Positions 1 to 7,871 of a stretch of 64,000 bases of DNA are shown one piece after another; the first letter of the stretch is position 1, and the number at the start of each line of letters is the position of its first letter. The stretch is from contig JBCDBO010000007.1 of the NCBI GenBank assembly GCA_039183535.1, forward strand, positions 1 through 64,000, read 5' to 3'. The DNA comes from JBCAXA01 sp039183535 (lineage in GTDB: Bacteria > Pseudomonadota > Gammaproteobacteria > Steroidobacterales > Woeseiaceae). The position numbers and the translations under genes are program-made. Below the pieces are notes generated by a model that was not told the origin of the DNA, searched no databases, and was given only the letters and a program-made list of their open reading frames with translations.

Positions 1-917
1 AGTGCCCACTCCTCACGGTAGTCATACTTGTTTTCGTAGAAGTGCTTACTAACCCAGACCTTTACCGTCGAACGCAACGAGTCCGAAAACAGCGCCCAGA
101 CTAGTAACGCAAGCGCTGCTATAAAAAATATCGCTTGCAGCAATGGGCCCCAAACAAGTTGCAGTGACTGCAACCAGAAGCCGACGGCCGCCATTGCCAA
201 AAGATAGATTCCCGCCCCGAGTACCGACGTTGTGTAAAAAATGATCTGTCTCGAGACAAACACGCCAACATTCAGTATCGCGCTGCGCTGCAGCCCGATT
301 GCCACCAACGGCGGCGCCAGGGCTAGAAAAAAGCCGCGCGGTGCCTCAAGTAGCGGGCTCGGAACGGAAAACAAAACGGCATGCGCCGCTAGGCAAAGAT
401 CAAACGCCGCAGGGATGCCCAAACCGACGCAGAGAAAACGAACCCCGGTCTTCTCTTTTTCGCGTGAGTTTCTGAAGATCTGCTCAACGAACAACATGAT
501 CGCCAATGCCGCCAGCAACTGGATAACCCGCACATCGATCAGACCGGCACTGATGTTCCTGAGCCATGTCGTGTCGGCGGGAAAGAGCACCAATGCGAGC
601 AACGCCACCCAGGAAGCGTTGCCGAACCACAGCAATCCGGTGATAACGGGTGGTCGTTCCGCCGTTAGAAGAATCAACGTGACGAACATCATCCACGCGG
701 CGAGGCGGGCAATATCCAGCAACACTAAATTGATTGGCTCAACGTCTACGAGCCGCAGGGACAGGGCGATGACGACAGCAAACAGAGCCGAGACACCAGC
801 GAACAACAACGCGGCGACGCTAACTCGACCCTGGCGAAAATTAAGCAACAACACGCCGGCGAGTGCGAGAAAGCTTACGGCGGCGATCCAGTATCCCGCT
901 TCGGCGATCAGTGGCAA
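1..917 (-). CDS. prsK: PrsK, PEP-CTERM-system sensor histidine kinase (N-terminal part; runs off the left edge)
   Basis: Only the N-terminal membrane part is inside the window. Translating the minus strand gives a long run of hydrophobic segments (about eight or nine helices) ending in the juxtamembrane stretch SKHFYENKYDYREEWA, which I recognise as typical of PrsK, the kinase of exosortase (PEP-CTERM) exopolysaccharide loci. The kinase and GAF domains would lie beyond base 1. It follows the EpsB-type sugar transferase on the same strand, which is the usual partner arrangement. The start is uncertain. An in-frame TAA lies at 930-932. The first ordinary start is TTG at 915-917, but the good GAGGAG site at 935-940 is spaced 8 nt from an in-frame ATC at 924-926. 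PrsK normally works with the regulator PrsR, which is not in the window. The identification rests on the remembered family pattern and neighbours, not on a kinase motif. Confidence 0.75.
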   Translation of the reverse strand, partial: MPLIAEAGYWIAAVSFLALAGVLLLNFRQGRVSVAALLFAGVSALFAVVIALSLRLVDVEPINLVLLDIARLAAWMMFVTLILLTAERPPVITGLLWFGNASWVALLALVLFPADTTWLRNISAGLIDVRVIQLLAALAIMLFVEQIFRNSREKEKTGVRFLCVGLGIPAAFDLCLAAHAVLFSVPSPLLEAPRGFFLALAPPLVAIGLQRSAILNVGVFVSRQIIFYTTSVLGAGIYLLAMAAVGFWLQSLQLVWGPLLQAIFFIAALALLVWALFSDSLRSTVKVWVSKHFYENKYDYREEWA

Positions 918-951
918 GAAACTGATGGGTTAGGCTCCTCAGCGAGTGCGC

Positions 952-2355
952 CTAGCGCGCGCCTTTGCCAAACAATAGCACCTCAGCGGTTTGCAGCATG
1001 ATAGCGAGGTCGAACAACAGACTCTGGTGCTTAACGTAGTACAGGTCGTATTGGAGCTTCTCGATCGCATCCTGTTGGGAAGCCCCATACGGATAGCGCA
1101 GCTGCGCCCAGCCAGTAATTCCAGGCTTTATGCAATGGCGCTCTGCGTAGAACGGAATGTCGGCGGATAGCTGCTCAACAAAGGCCGGCCGCTCAGGTCG
1201 AGGCCCAACGACGCTCATTTCACCGCGAATGACATTCAACAGCTGCGGCAATTCGTCGATGCGGACTTTGCGGATGAAGCGGCCGACCGCGGTAACTCGT
1301 TTGTCATCCTGTGTTGCCCACTGCGGCTTACCATCGGCTTCAGCATCTTCACGCATACTGCGAAATTTCAGCACACCGAAGTCCTGACCGCGCTCCCCGA
1401 CACGGATCTGCCGATAGAACACACTGCGACCTGTACCCTCGGCAAGAATCGCGATCGCTGTTGCTAGCATCACCGGCGAGACGACTAACAACGCAGGAAT
1501 CGCAATCGCAAGATCGAGCAGGCGTTTGGACAGTCCGCGAACGCCACCCATCGCGAACCCATCCGAAAAAATGATCCAACTTGGCCGCAGGAAATCGAGT
1601 CGTACTTTGCCTGTTTCTCGTTCAAAAAAACCCAATAGATCGGTGACCGTTACGCCACTGAGGCGAGCACCTACGAGCTCCTTGACCGGTAGTGAACCGC
1701 GCCGGTCATCCAAAGCAACGACAATCTCGTCAACATCAAATGCTGCTGCAATGTCCGCTAAGGGTCGATCGTGCTCGATAACCCGTGCGTCGGTCTGTAC
1801 CTCATTGATCCGGGGCTTACTTTCTGAAGCGCAAACGTAGCCGATGACGCGGAATCCGCGCCGATCTGACGCGCGCCGTAGCATGGCAACGTTAATCGCG
1901 TTTTCACCGCCCCCAAGGACCAAGCAACGTCGCCTAAAAATGTTCTGATCGACGGTCCGGAGGAAGGCGTATCGGATGGCGAATACGCCAATAAAGCCAA
2001 GTACGACGCTCGCAAGGCCTGCGGATCGAGACAAACTTATTTCTGGAAACGCGAAATAGGTCGCTGCCAGCACGAGCCAGCCGCCGGCAAATGCGACGAT
2101 GAGGCGTGCAAGGACTTCGCGGTAGTTAAAGCGCTGATTAAACTGATACAAGCCGAGAGCGAGAAACGCGACCAGCAAGACCACGGCGACGATACTTGCC
2201 TGCCACACGCGCGGCGCGCCATTGTCGGCGATTCCAAGCGCAGTCAGCGGCGGCGACTGCGCAACGACGACGGCCAACGACAGCACCGCACCTTCGACAG
2301 CCGCCAGCAGCAGCAACGGCAGACGAATATTTTGATTGAACAGTCGTATTTGCAC
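952..2355 (-). CDS. EpsB-type polyprenyl-phosphate sugar-1-phosphate transferase, PEP-CTERM-associated
   Basis: 467 aa inner-membrane enzyme that would start repeat-unit assembly by moving a sugar-1-phosphate from a UDP-sugar to undecaprenyl phosphate. The N-terminal third has four to five membrane helices (about 13-130). A nucleotide-binding-like domain follows, with CLVLGGGENA near 144. The C-terminal third is the bacterial sugar transferase domain, with a membrane hairpin near 275-305, the motif VLKFRSM near 330 and the conserved DELPQLLNVIRGEMSVVGPR. This polytopic form beside prsK is typical of the sugar transferases of exosortase loci. The start is GTG at 2353-2355. It is divergent from wecB across about 260 bp that must hold promoters for both, though I see no clear boxes. 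A second initiating transferase lies at 28368, so the region probably makes two glycans. Confidence 0.88.
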   Translation of the reverse strand: MQIRLFNQNIRLPLLLLAAVEGAVLSLAVVVAQSPPLTALGIADNGAPRVWQASIVAVVLLVAFLALGLYQFNQRFNYREVLARLIVAFAGGWLVLAATYFAFPEISLSRSAGLASVVLGFIGVFAIRYAFLRTVDQNIFRRRCLVLGGGENAINVAMLRRASDRRGFRVIGYVCASESKPRINEVQTDARVIEHDRPLADIAAAFDVDEIVVALDDRRGSLPVKELVGARLSGVTVTDLLGFFERETGKVRLDFLRPSWIIFSDGFAMGGVRGLSKRLLDLAIAIPALLVVSPVMLATAIAILAEGTGRSVFYRQIRVGERGQDFGVLKFRSMREDAEADGKPQWATQDDKRVTAVGRFIRKVRIDELPQLLNVIRGEMSVVGPRPERPAFVEQLSADIPFYAERHCIKPGITGWAQLRYPYGASQQDAIEKLQYDLYYVKHQSLLFDLAIMLQTAEVLLFGKGAR

Positions 2356-2615
2356 GGTCCCTATACGAGCCGCTGTCGGGCTCCCTCCTCACATTTTTCC
2401 ACCGACCATCCATGACCGGAGCGTGCCGATGATACACAAGGCCAATCGCCGCGCGTGTGACGAGCGCCCAAAGTGAGACGTGAGCAACGTCGCAAAGCTG
2501 ATTTTCTGTGATTTTGTGGTACTTTGCAGCGCACTTCTTACCGCCGATAACCCCAATATCGTAGACTCTGCCCACCCGTTTATTGGTCGCTGCCGACCGT
2601 TGAGCTTGCCGATTT

Positions 2616-3716
2616 ATGCTGACTATCCATCTAATTGCCGCAGCCCGGCCAAACTTCATGAAGGTCGCGCCGCTCTACCACGCATTGGCCGACACCGACT
2701 GGGCTGAACCGGTCATTGTTCATACGGGACAGCACTACGATTTCAACATGTCCGACGCATTTTTTCGTGATCTGCGTCTGCCCGAACCTGGGTACCATCT
2801 CGGCGTCGGTAGCGGCACTCACGCCGAACAAACGGGTGGTGTCATGATCGCCTATGAAAAAGTCTGCATCGACAACCGACCTGATTGCGTTGTCGTCGCT
2901 GGCGATGTCAACTCGACCGTTGCTTGCGCGCTGGCCGCAACAAAGCTGCATATTCCATGTGTCCATCTCGAAGCAGGCCTCCGATCCGGCGATCGAACGA
3001 TGCCCGAGGAAATTAACCGGCTAGCGACCGATGCGATCTGCGATCTGCTGTGGACGCCGTCGCTTGACGGCAACGAGCACTTACAGGCCAACGGTGTCAA
3101 TGCCGAGCGCGTCGAGTTCGTCGGCAACATCATGATCGATTCGTTCGAAATGATGCGCGAGCAAATCGACGCCGATACGACCCGCCAAGATCTTGGCCTC
3201 AGCGAACGCCGCTATGCGCTCGTAACCTTACACCGACCGTCGAATGTCGATGGAGCGGATACGCTAAGCGACATCGTAACGACACTCGTCAACGTCAGCG
3301 AGAATTTACCCCTCGTTATGGTGGCTCATCCGCGAACGCTGGCCAGTCTCGAGCGTCACGGCATGCGCGCGCAATTGGAGGCGGCGAAGCAGCTACAGCT
3401 TCTGGAACCGTTACCGTACATTCGTTTTATGAATGTCGTAAAAGACGCGCGCATGGTCATTACCGACTCTGGCGGTCTGCAAGAGGAAACAACCTACCTT
3501 GGTATCCCCTGCCTGACGATGCGGCCAAACACCGAGCGGCCAACGACGATCGTTGATGGAACTAATCGCTTGGTCACGCCAGCAACGCTAGGCGCCGACG
3601 TCGACGACGTACTTAACGCACCGGTAATCGAGCGGCGTCAGCCGCCACAGTACTGGGACGGCCAAACGGCAGGTCGCGCACGCGACAGCCTGAAGCGTTT
3701 CCTGAACGTCCGCTAG
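2616..3716 (+). CDS. wecB: UDP-N-acetylglucosamine 2-epimerase (non-hydrolysing)
   Basis: 366 aa, the usual length for WecB/WbpI-type enzymes, which interconvert UDP-GlcNAc and UDP-ManNAc or act on related diacetamido uronates. Visible family motifs are AARPNFMK at the N-terminus, TGQHYD near 37, AGDVNST near 96, HLEAGLRSGD at 117-126 and SGGLQEE near 288. The usual HREN-type motif reads HRPSNVD at 206-212, a recognised variant of the family whose effect on substrate I cannot judge. It is the only plus-strand gene in the left part and faces manB; the two stop codons share the bases CTAG at 3713-3716. In the diacetamido-uronate scheme suggested by genes at 17-20 kb, this enzyme could act either as WecB or as the later WbpI step. 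Confidence 0.88.
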   Translation: MLTIHLIAAARPNFMKVAPLYHALADTDWAEPVIVHTGQHYDFNMSDAFFRDLRLPEPGYHLGVGSGTHAEQTGGVMIAYEKVCIDNRPDCVVVAGDVNSTVACALAATKLHIPCVHLEAGLRSGDRTMPEEINRLATDAICDLLWTPSLDGNEHLQANGVNAERVEFVGNIMIDSFEMMREQIDADTTRQDLGLSERRYALVTLHRPSNVDGADTLSDIVTTLVNVSENLPLVMVAHPRTLASLERHGMRAQLEAAKQLQLLEPLPYIRFMNVVKDARMVITDSGGLQEETTYLGIPCLTMRPNTERPTTIVDGTNRLVTPATLGADVDDVLNAPVIERRQPPQYWDGQTAGRARDSLKRFLNVR

Positions 3717-5068
3717 CCTGGCGTTCCACCAATAAGTTCGAGCAGATCACTCGTTCGAGCGCCGAGTAGCGCTGCGTCGCCACGTGTTTCGACGTTCAAG
3801 CGAATTACAGGTTCGGTGTTCGATGCCCGTAAATTGAAGCGCCAGTCGGCGAACGACAGGCTAACCCCATCGACGGTGACGACACTGAGCGCTTCGGCTT
3901 CGTAGTGATCCCGGACGCGTTGTATGGTTGCCGCAACGTCGGCGACTTGCCGATTGATCTCGCCACTCGTAGGGAACGCCGCAATTCGGGCGTCGACCAG
4001 GTTTGCCAGCGAGCGACCCGTTGTCGAGATGATTTGTGCCACCAGTAGCCACGGCACCATACCGGTATCGCAGTAGAAAAAATCCCGGAAATACTGGTGT
4101 GCACTCATCTCACCGCCGTAAATCGCATCTTCGCGCCGCATCACTTCCTTGATAAACGAGTGACCGGACTTACTCATCACCGGCGTACCACCGAGCCGGG
4201 CAACGACCTCCTCCGTATTCCAGATAACCCGAGGGTCGTATACAACACGCGCGGCAGACTCGTTGACTAGCATCGACTCTGCCAACAAACCAACGATGTA
4301 ATAACCATCGATAAAGCGGCCGTTGTGGTCGAAAAAGAAACAGCGATCGAAATCTCCGTCCCAGGCAATGCCAAGATCGGCACCGATCGACTGTACGCGC
4401 TCAGCCGTTGCCAAACGGTTCGACTCGAGCATCGGATTCGGCACGCCGTTCGGAAAACTGCCGTCTGGCTCAAAGTGCAGCCGATCAAGTTCGAATGGCA
4501 AGTGCGGCGCCAGCCTGTCGACGACCAAGCCAGCACCGCCATTACCGGGGTTCGCGACAATTTTCAGCGGTCGCAATGCAGAGCGGTCTGTGAAACTTAG
4601 TAAGCGCTGCACGTAGCGATCGTAGACATCGCAATCATCGCATCGACCGGCGTGCGTAACCGTAAAGCGTGAATCCCGTTCTGCCAGAGCACGTATGTCG
4701 ACAAGACCCGAATCACCGCTAACCGGCCGAGCACCTTCACGAACAATCTTAAGGCCGTTGTAGTCTTTCGGGTTGTGGCTGGCCGTCACCATAATCCCGG
4801 CGTCAGCCTCGAGCGTACCGGTCGCGAAATACACCATTTCGGTCCCGCCGAGGCCAATGTCGAGAACGTCAGCCCCCGCCTCGGTCACGCCGGCGATAAC
4901 CGCATCACTGATACTGACACTCGACTCACGGATATCGCGGCCGACCACAACACGCTTAGCACCCAGGTACTCGACGACCGCATTGCCAATTCGATAGGCG
5001 ATCTCATCATTCAGCTCATCGGGAATACGCCCACGAACATCGTAGGCTTTGAAACTCGAAATTTGCAT
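3713..5068 (-). CDS. manB: Phosphomannomutase / phosphoglucomutase (ManB/CpsG)
   Basis: 451 aa cytoplasmic enzyme converting mannose-6-phosphate to mannose-1-phosphate, or the glucose equivalents. The phosphoserine loop TASHNP lies at 95-100 with Ser97, the metal-binding loop DGDFDR at 237-242, the sugar-binding GGEMSAHQYF near 320, and the phosphate-binding RASNTEP near the C-terminus. All the catalytic elements of the alpha-D-phosphohexomutase family are present. The ATG at 5066-5068 was chosen because the family N-terminus (SFKAYDVRGRIP) begins there. The frame stays open upstream to 5944, but that part overlaps manC and does not resemble the family. It follows manC by about 20 bp in the 4,6-dehydratase-ugd-manC-manB operon and ends in a stop codon overlapping that of wecB. 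Confidence 0.93.
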   Translation of the reverse strand: MQISSFKAYDVRGRIPDELNDEIAYRIGNAVVEYLGAKRVVVGRDIRESSVSISDAVIAGVTEAGADVLDIGLGGTEMVYFATGTLEADAGIMVTASHNPKDYNGLKIVREGARPVSGDSGLVDIRALAERDSRFTVTHAGRCDDCDVYDRYVQRLLSFTDRSALRPLKIVANPGNGGAGLVVDRLAPHLPFELDRLHFEPDGSFPNGVPNPMLESNRLATAERVQSIGADLGIAWDGDFDRCFFFDHNGRFIDGYYIVGLLAESMLVNESAARVVYDPRVIWNTEEVVARLGGTPVMSKSGHSFIKEVMRREDAIYGGEMSAHQYFRDFFYCDTGMVPWLLVAQIISTTGRSLANLVDARIAAFPTSGEINRQVADVAATIQRVRDHYEAEALSVVTVDGVSLSFADWRFNLRASNTEPVIRLNVETRGDAALLGARTSDLLELIGGTPG

Positions 5069-5087
5069 CGGGTGCTCCCCTATCCGT

Positions 5088-6467
5088 TTAGTCCGTCGAT
5101 ACCGCACCGTCGTCGACGTGGATTTGCCGAACGAGAATCGCGGCCCACTCGTCGTTCGGGTTTGATGCAGTAAGCCGCTCGTCATCGGCAAAGACGTGCG
5201 TGAAGCCCGGCGCGACATCCGCGCTAGTGATGCTGCCCGATAACCGTAGCGAGCCGGCAGTACCGATGAGTTGGCCTTGCGCGCGAACACCGAGGCTACA
5301 ACGGGCGTGTGGCGCCAATCGCAGGAGCCAGAAATCTGGCGCGGCGTCCCGATCAAGCCGCTCCAACGTGCCCCACGGAAAGCGTTGCTGCGAGTGGCGC
5401 TCGGCAATCGGGTCGTTTTGACTGCGCAGCGTCGCCACAGCGGTCTTGACGTCTTGGCAGGCATCTCGGCTAGTGACGAGAACGCTATCCGGCGTCTCAA
5501 CAACGATCGTGTCAGAGAGCCCGATGACGGCCACCGTTCTGGACTCGGCAAAAATGCCGCTGTTCGTCGTCGACTCTGCGATAACGCGACCGCGCAGCGT
5601 GTTGCCGTCGCCGTCTCGCTCGGAAACGTCGCACAACGCACTCCATGAACCAACGTCGGACCAACCGGCATCGAGCGCAACAACCCGTGCCCGTGCGGTT
5701 TTCTCCATGACGGCGTAGTCAATCGATTCCGAACGAACGGCGCTGAACGCTGCACGATCAGGGCTGACCACGCCGCGCTCGCGCATAACGGCGACGCTGG
5801 CTGCGACGGCGTCGGCAATATCGGCGGCGTGTTCCGCCAACTCCGCCAGGTACGCATCCGCTCTGAAGAGAAAAATACCGGCGTTCCAGAAATACTCGCC
5901 GGTCGCGAGATAACGCGTCGCTGTTTCCAGATCGGGTTTCTCAACGAATGCCTCTACTGGAGCGACATCGTCAGCGCTTGAGCCGGCTCGAATGTAACCG
6001 TAACCGGTATGCGGCTCGGTAGGGACGATACCAAAGGTCACTAGGGCACCAGCGTGCGCTGCGTCGACGCCGCGTTGCACGGCAGACGCAAACCGCTTTG
6101 GGTTGGCGATCACGTGGTCGGCCGGCATGACCAACAGTAGGTCGCTCGCCCGCCCGGTGCGCACGGCCAGCTCCGCCGCCAGTGCGACGGCCGGTGCGGT
6201 GTTGCGGCCCACTGGCTCGAGAATAATGTCGGCCTCTTGACCGATCGATTCCAGCTGCGACTCAATCAGCCCGAGATGTGCCGCGTTGGCAACGACGACT
6301 AGTCGTGACGGTTGCGCCGATAAGCAATCGACCCGCTCTACGGTCGCTTGCAACATCGTTTTCGGGCCGGGCAACGGCAACAACTGTTTTGGTAGGTCGG
6401 CACGAGAGAGCGGCCACAACCGTGTTCCCGCGCCACCGGACAAAACAACGGGAAGAATGTCCGCCAT
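5088..6467 (-). CDS. manC: Mannose-1-phosphate guanylyltransferase with degenerate isomerase domain
   Basis: 459 aa enzyme making GDP-mannose from mannose-1-phosphate and GTP. The N-terminal nucleotidyltransferase is intact: VLSGGAGTRLWPLSR at about 8-22 followed by PKQLL, and FVEKP near 160. Bifunctional ManC/AlgA proteins end in a type II phosphomannose-isomerase cupin with a metal-binding histidine cluster near an EHW motif. Here that stretch (about 365-450) keeps a cupin-like outline but reads APHARCSLGV and lacks the histidines, so isomerase activity is probably lost. Mannose-6-phosphate would then need another isomerase, although pgi is present at 33.5 kb to make fructose-6-phosphate. 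It sits 24 bp after ugd and 19 bp before manB. GDP-mannose may be used directly or feed GDP-fucose or rhamnose genes not seen here. Confidence 0.9.
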   Translation of the reverse strand: MADILPVVLSGGAGTRLWPLSRADLPKQLLPLPGPKTMLQATVERVDCLSAQPSRLVVVANAAHLGLIESQLESIGQEADIILEPVGRNTAPAVALAAELAVRTGRASDLLLVMPADHVIANPKRFASAVQRGVDAAHAGALVTFGIVPTEPHTGYGYIRAGSSADDVAPVEAFVEKPDLETATRYLATGEYFWNAGIFLFRADAYLAELAEHAADIADAVAASVAVMRERGVVSPDRAAFSAVRSESIDYAVMEKTARARVVALDAGWSDVGSWSALCDVSERDGDGNTLRGRVIAESTTNSGIFAESRTVAVIGLSDTIVVETPDSVLVTSRDACQDVKTAVATLRSQNDPIAERHSQQRFPWGTLERLDRDAAPDFWLLRLAPHARCSLGVRAQGQLIGTAGSLRLSGSITSADVAPGFTHVFADDERLTASNPNDEWAAILVRQIHVDDGAVSTD

Positions 6468-6491
6468 ATCGCTAGCGGCCTCTACACCAAC

Positions 6492-7811
6492 TCATCGGCC
6501 GATCGCGTAGTACGAGATGCCGCGATCACGCAGCATCACCGGATCGTAAATATTGCGCCCATCGAAAATGACGGGTGACGTCAGCATGTCTGCGACTCGA
6601 TTGAAGTCCACGCTGCGAAATTCTTGCCACTCGGTAACAACGGCCAATGCGTCGGCCCCTTCCAAGGCGTCCATCGCGTGGTCGCACAGAACGAGATCAT
6701 CTCTGTCGCCGTAAATTCGGTGCGCTTCATCGCGCGCCTCAGGATCGTAAGCGCGTACTTGCGCACCGGCCTCCCAGAGCTGCTCCATCAAAACCCGGCT
6801 GGGGGCTTCGCGCATGTCGTCGGTTTTCGGCTTAAATGCTAATCCCCACAAGGCAATCGTCTTACCGCTGAGTGCACCGTTAAAGTGCTTATGGATTTTT
6901 GTAAACAACACTTGCTTCTGCCGAGCATTGACCGCCTCGACGGCGTTTAGCAACTCGGCGTCATACCCGGCCGCTTTGGCAGAGCGCGCTAACGCCTGCA
7001 CGTCTTTCGGAAAACACGAGCCGCCATAGCCGGCGCCTGGGTAGATGAAGTGATATCCGATACGCGGATCAGAGCCGATGCCTTTGCGAACTTCCTCAAT
7101 ATCGGCATCGAAGCGCTCCGCCAGGTTGGCGAGCTCGTTCATGAAGCTGATTTTCGTCGCGAGCATCGCATTCGCGGCGTACTTGGTCAGTTCTGCTGAC
7201 CGCACATCCATAACGATGATCCGATCGTGCGAGCGATTGAACGGCTCATACAACGCTCTGAGCAGCTCGCCAGTTCGCGGATTATCAGTCCCAATGACGA
7301 CGCGATCGGGCTTCATGAAATCCTCAATCGCAGCTCCCTCTTTTAAGAACTCCGGGTTTGAAACGACATCGAATTCGAGGTCGACGCCACGCTCGGCAAG
7401 AACGCTTGCGACTGTTTCGCGCACTTTGTCGGCCGTGCCTACCGGTACGGTGCTCTTATCGACAATGATCCGGTAATCGTTCATGTGCTCGGCGACACCG
7501 CGTGCCACCGCGAGTACGTACTGCAAATCCGCCGACCCGTCCTCATCGGGAGGCGTGCCGACAGCGATAAACTGAAACGTTCCGTGAGCGACACCCGCCG
7601 CAACATCGGTCGTGAATGAGAGCCGCCCAGATGCTGCGTTGCGGGAAACAAGATCGTCGAGACCCGGCTCGTAGATCGGTATATCACCCGCTTGCAGTCG
7701 AGCGATCTTCGCGGCGTCGATATCGACGCAAACAACGTCGTTGCCCATCTCGGCCATACACGCACCCGTAACAAGTCCGACGTAGCCGGAGCCGAAAATA
7801 GTCAGTTTCAT
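6492..7811 (-). CDS. ugd: UDP-glucose 6-dehydrogenase
   Basis: 439 aa NAD-dependent enzyme oxidising UDP-glucose to UDP-glucuronate in two steps. The Rossmann motif FGSGYVGLVTGA lies at 6-17, the family signature YEPGLDDLV at about 47-55, and the catalytic cysteine in GGSCFPKDV at 263-271 (Cys266). Length and motifs fit Ugd better than GDP-mannose dehydrogenase AlgD, although the two families are close and the manC/manB neighbours make AlgD worth a check. The product UDP-GlcA is the natural substrate of the 4-epimerase at 35153-36178. The gene is third from the right in a minus-strand operon, 60 bp after the 4,6-dehydratase. Confidence 0.9.
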   Translation of the reverse strand: MKLTIFGSGYVGLVTGACMAEMGNDVVCVDIDAAKIARLQAGDIPIYEPGLDDLVSRNAASGRLSFTTDVAAGVAHGTFQFIAVGTPPDEDGSADLQYVLAVARGVAEHMNDYRIIVDKSTVPVGTADKVRETVASVLAERGVDLEFDVVSNPEFLKEGAAIEDFMKPDRVVIGTDNPRTGELLRALYEPFNRSHDRIIVMDVRSAELTKYAANAMLATKISFMNELANLAERFDADIEEVRKGIGSDPRIGYHFIYPGAGYGGSCFPKDVQALARSAKAAGYDAELLNAVEAVNARQKQVLFTKIHKHFNGALSGKTIALWGLAFKPKTDDMREAPSRVLMEQLWEAGAQVRAYDPEARDEAHRIYGDRDDLVLCDHAMDALEGADALAVVTEWQEFRSVDFNRVADMLTSPVIFDGRNIYDPVMLRDRGISYYAIGR

Positions 7812-7871
7812 AGAGGTCGAACCGGTCAGTATGGAACGGCGCGGATTATAGGCGTAAAGCGCAAGCGGCGG

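Noticed and set aside
241..933. A 230-codon open frame on the plus strand
   Set aside because: It is antisense to the hydrophobic N-terminus of prsK; its Ala/Thr/Asn/Arg-rich product is the usual shadow of a membrane protein, with no family resemblance.
5069..5944. Upstream extension of the manB frame to 743 codons
   Set aside because: The extra part overlaps manC out of frame and is Ser/Arg-rich without similarity; the family N-terminus begins at 5068.
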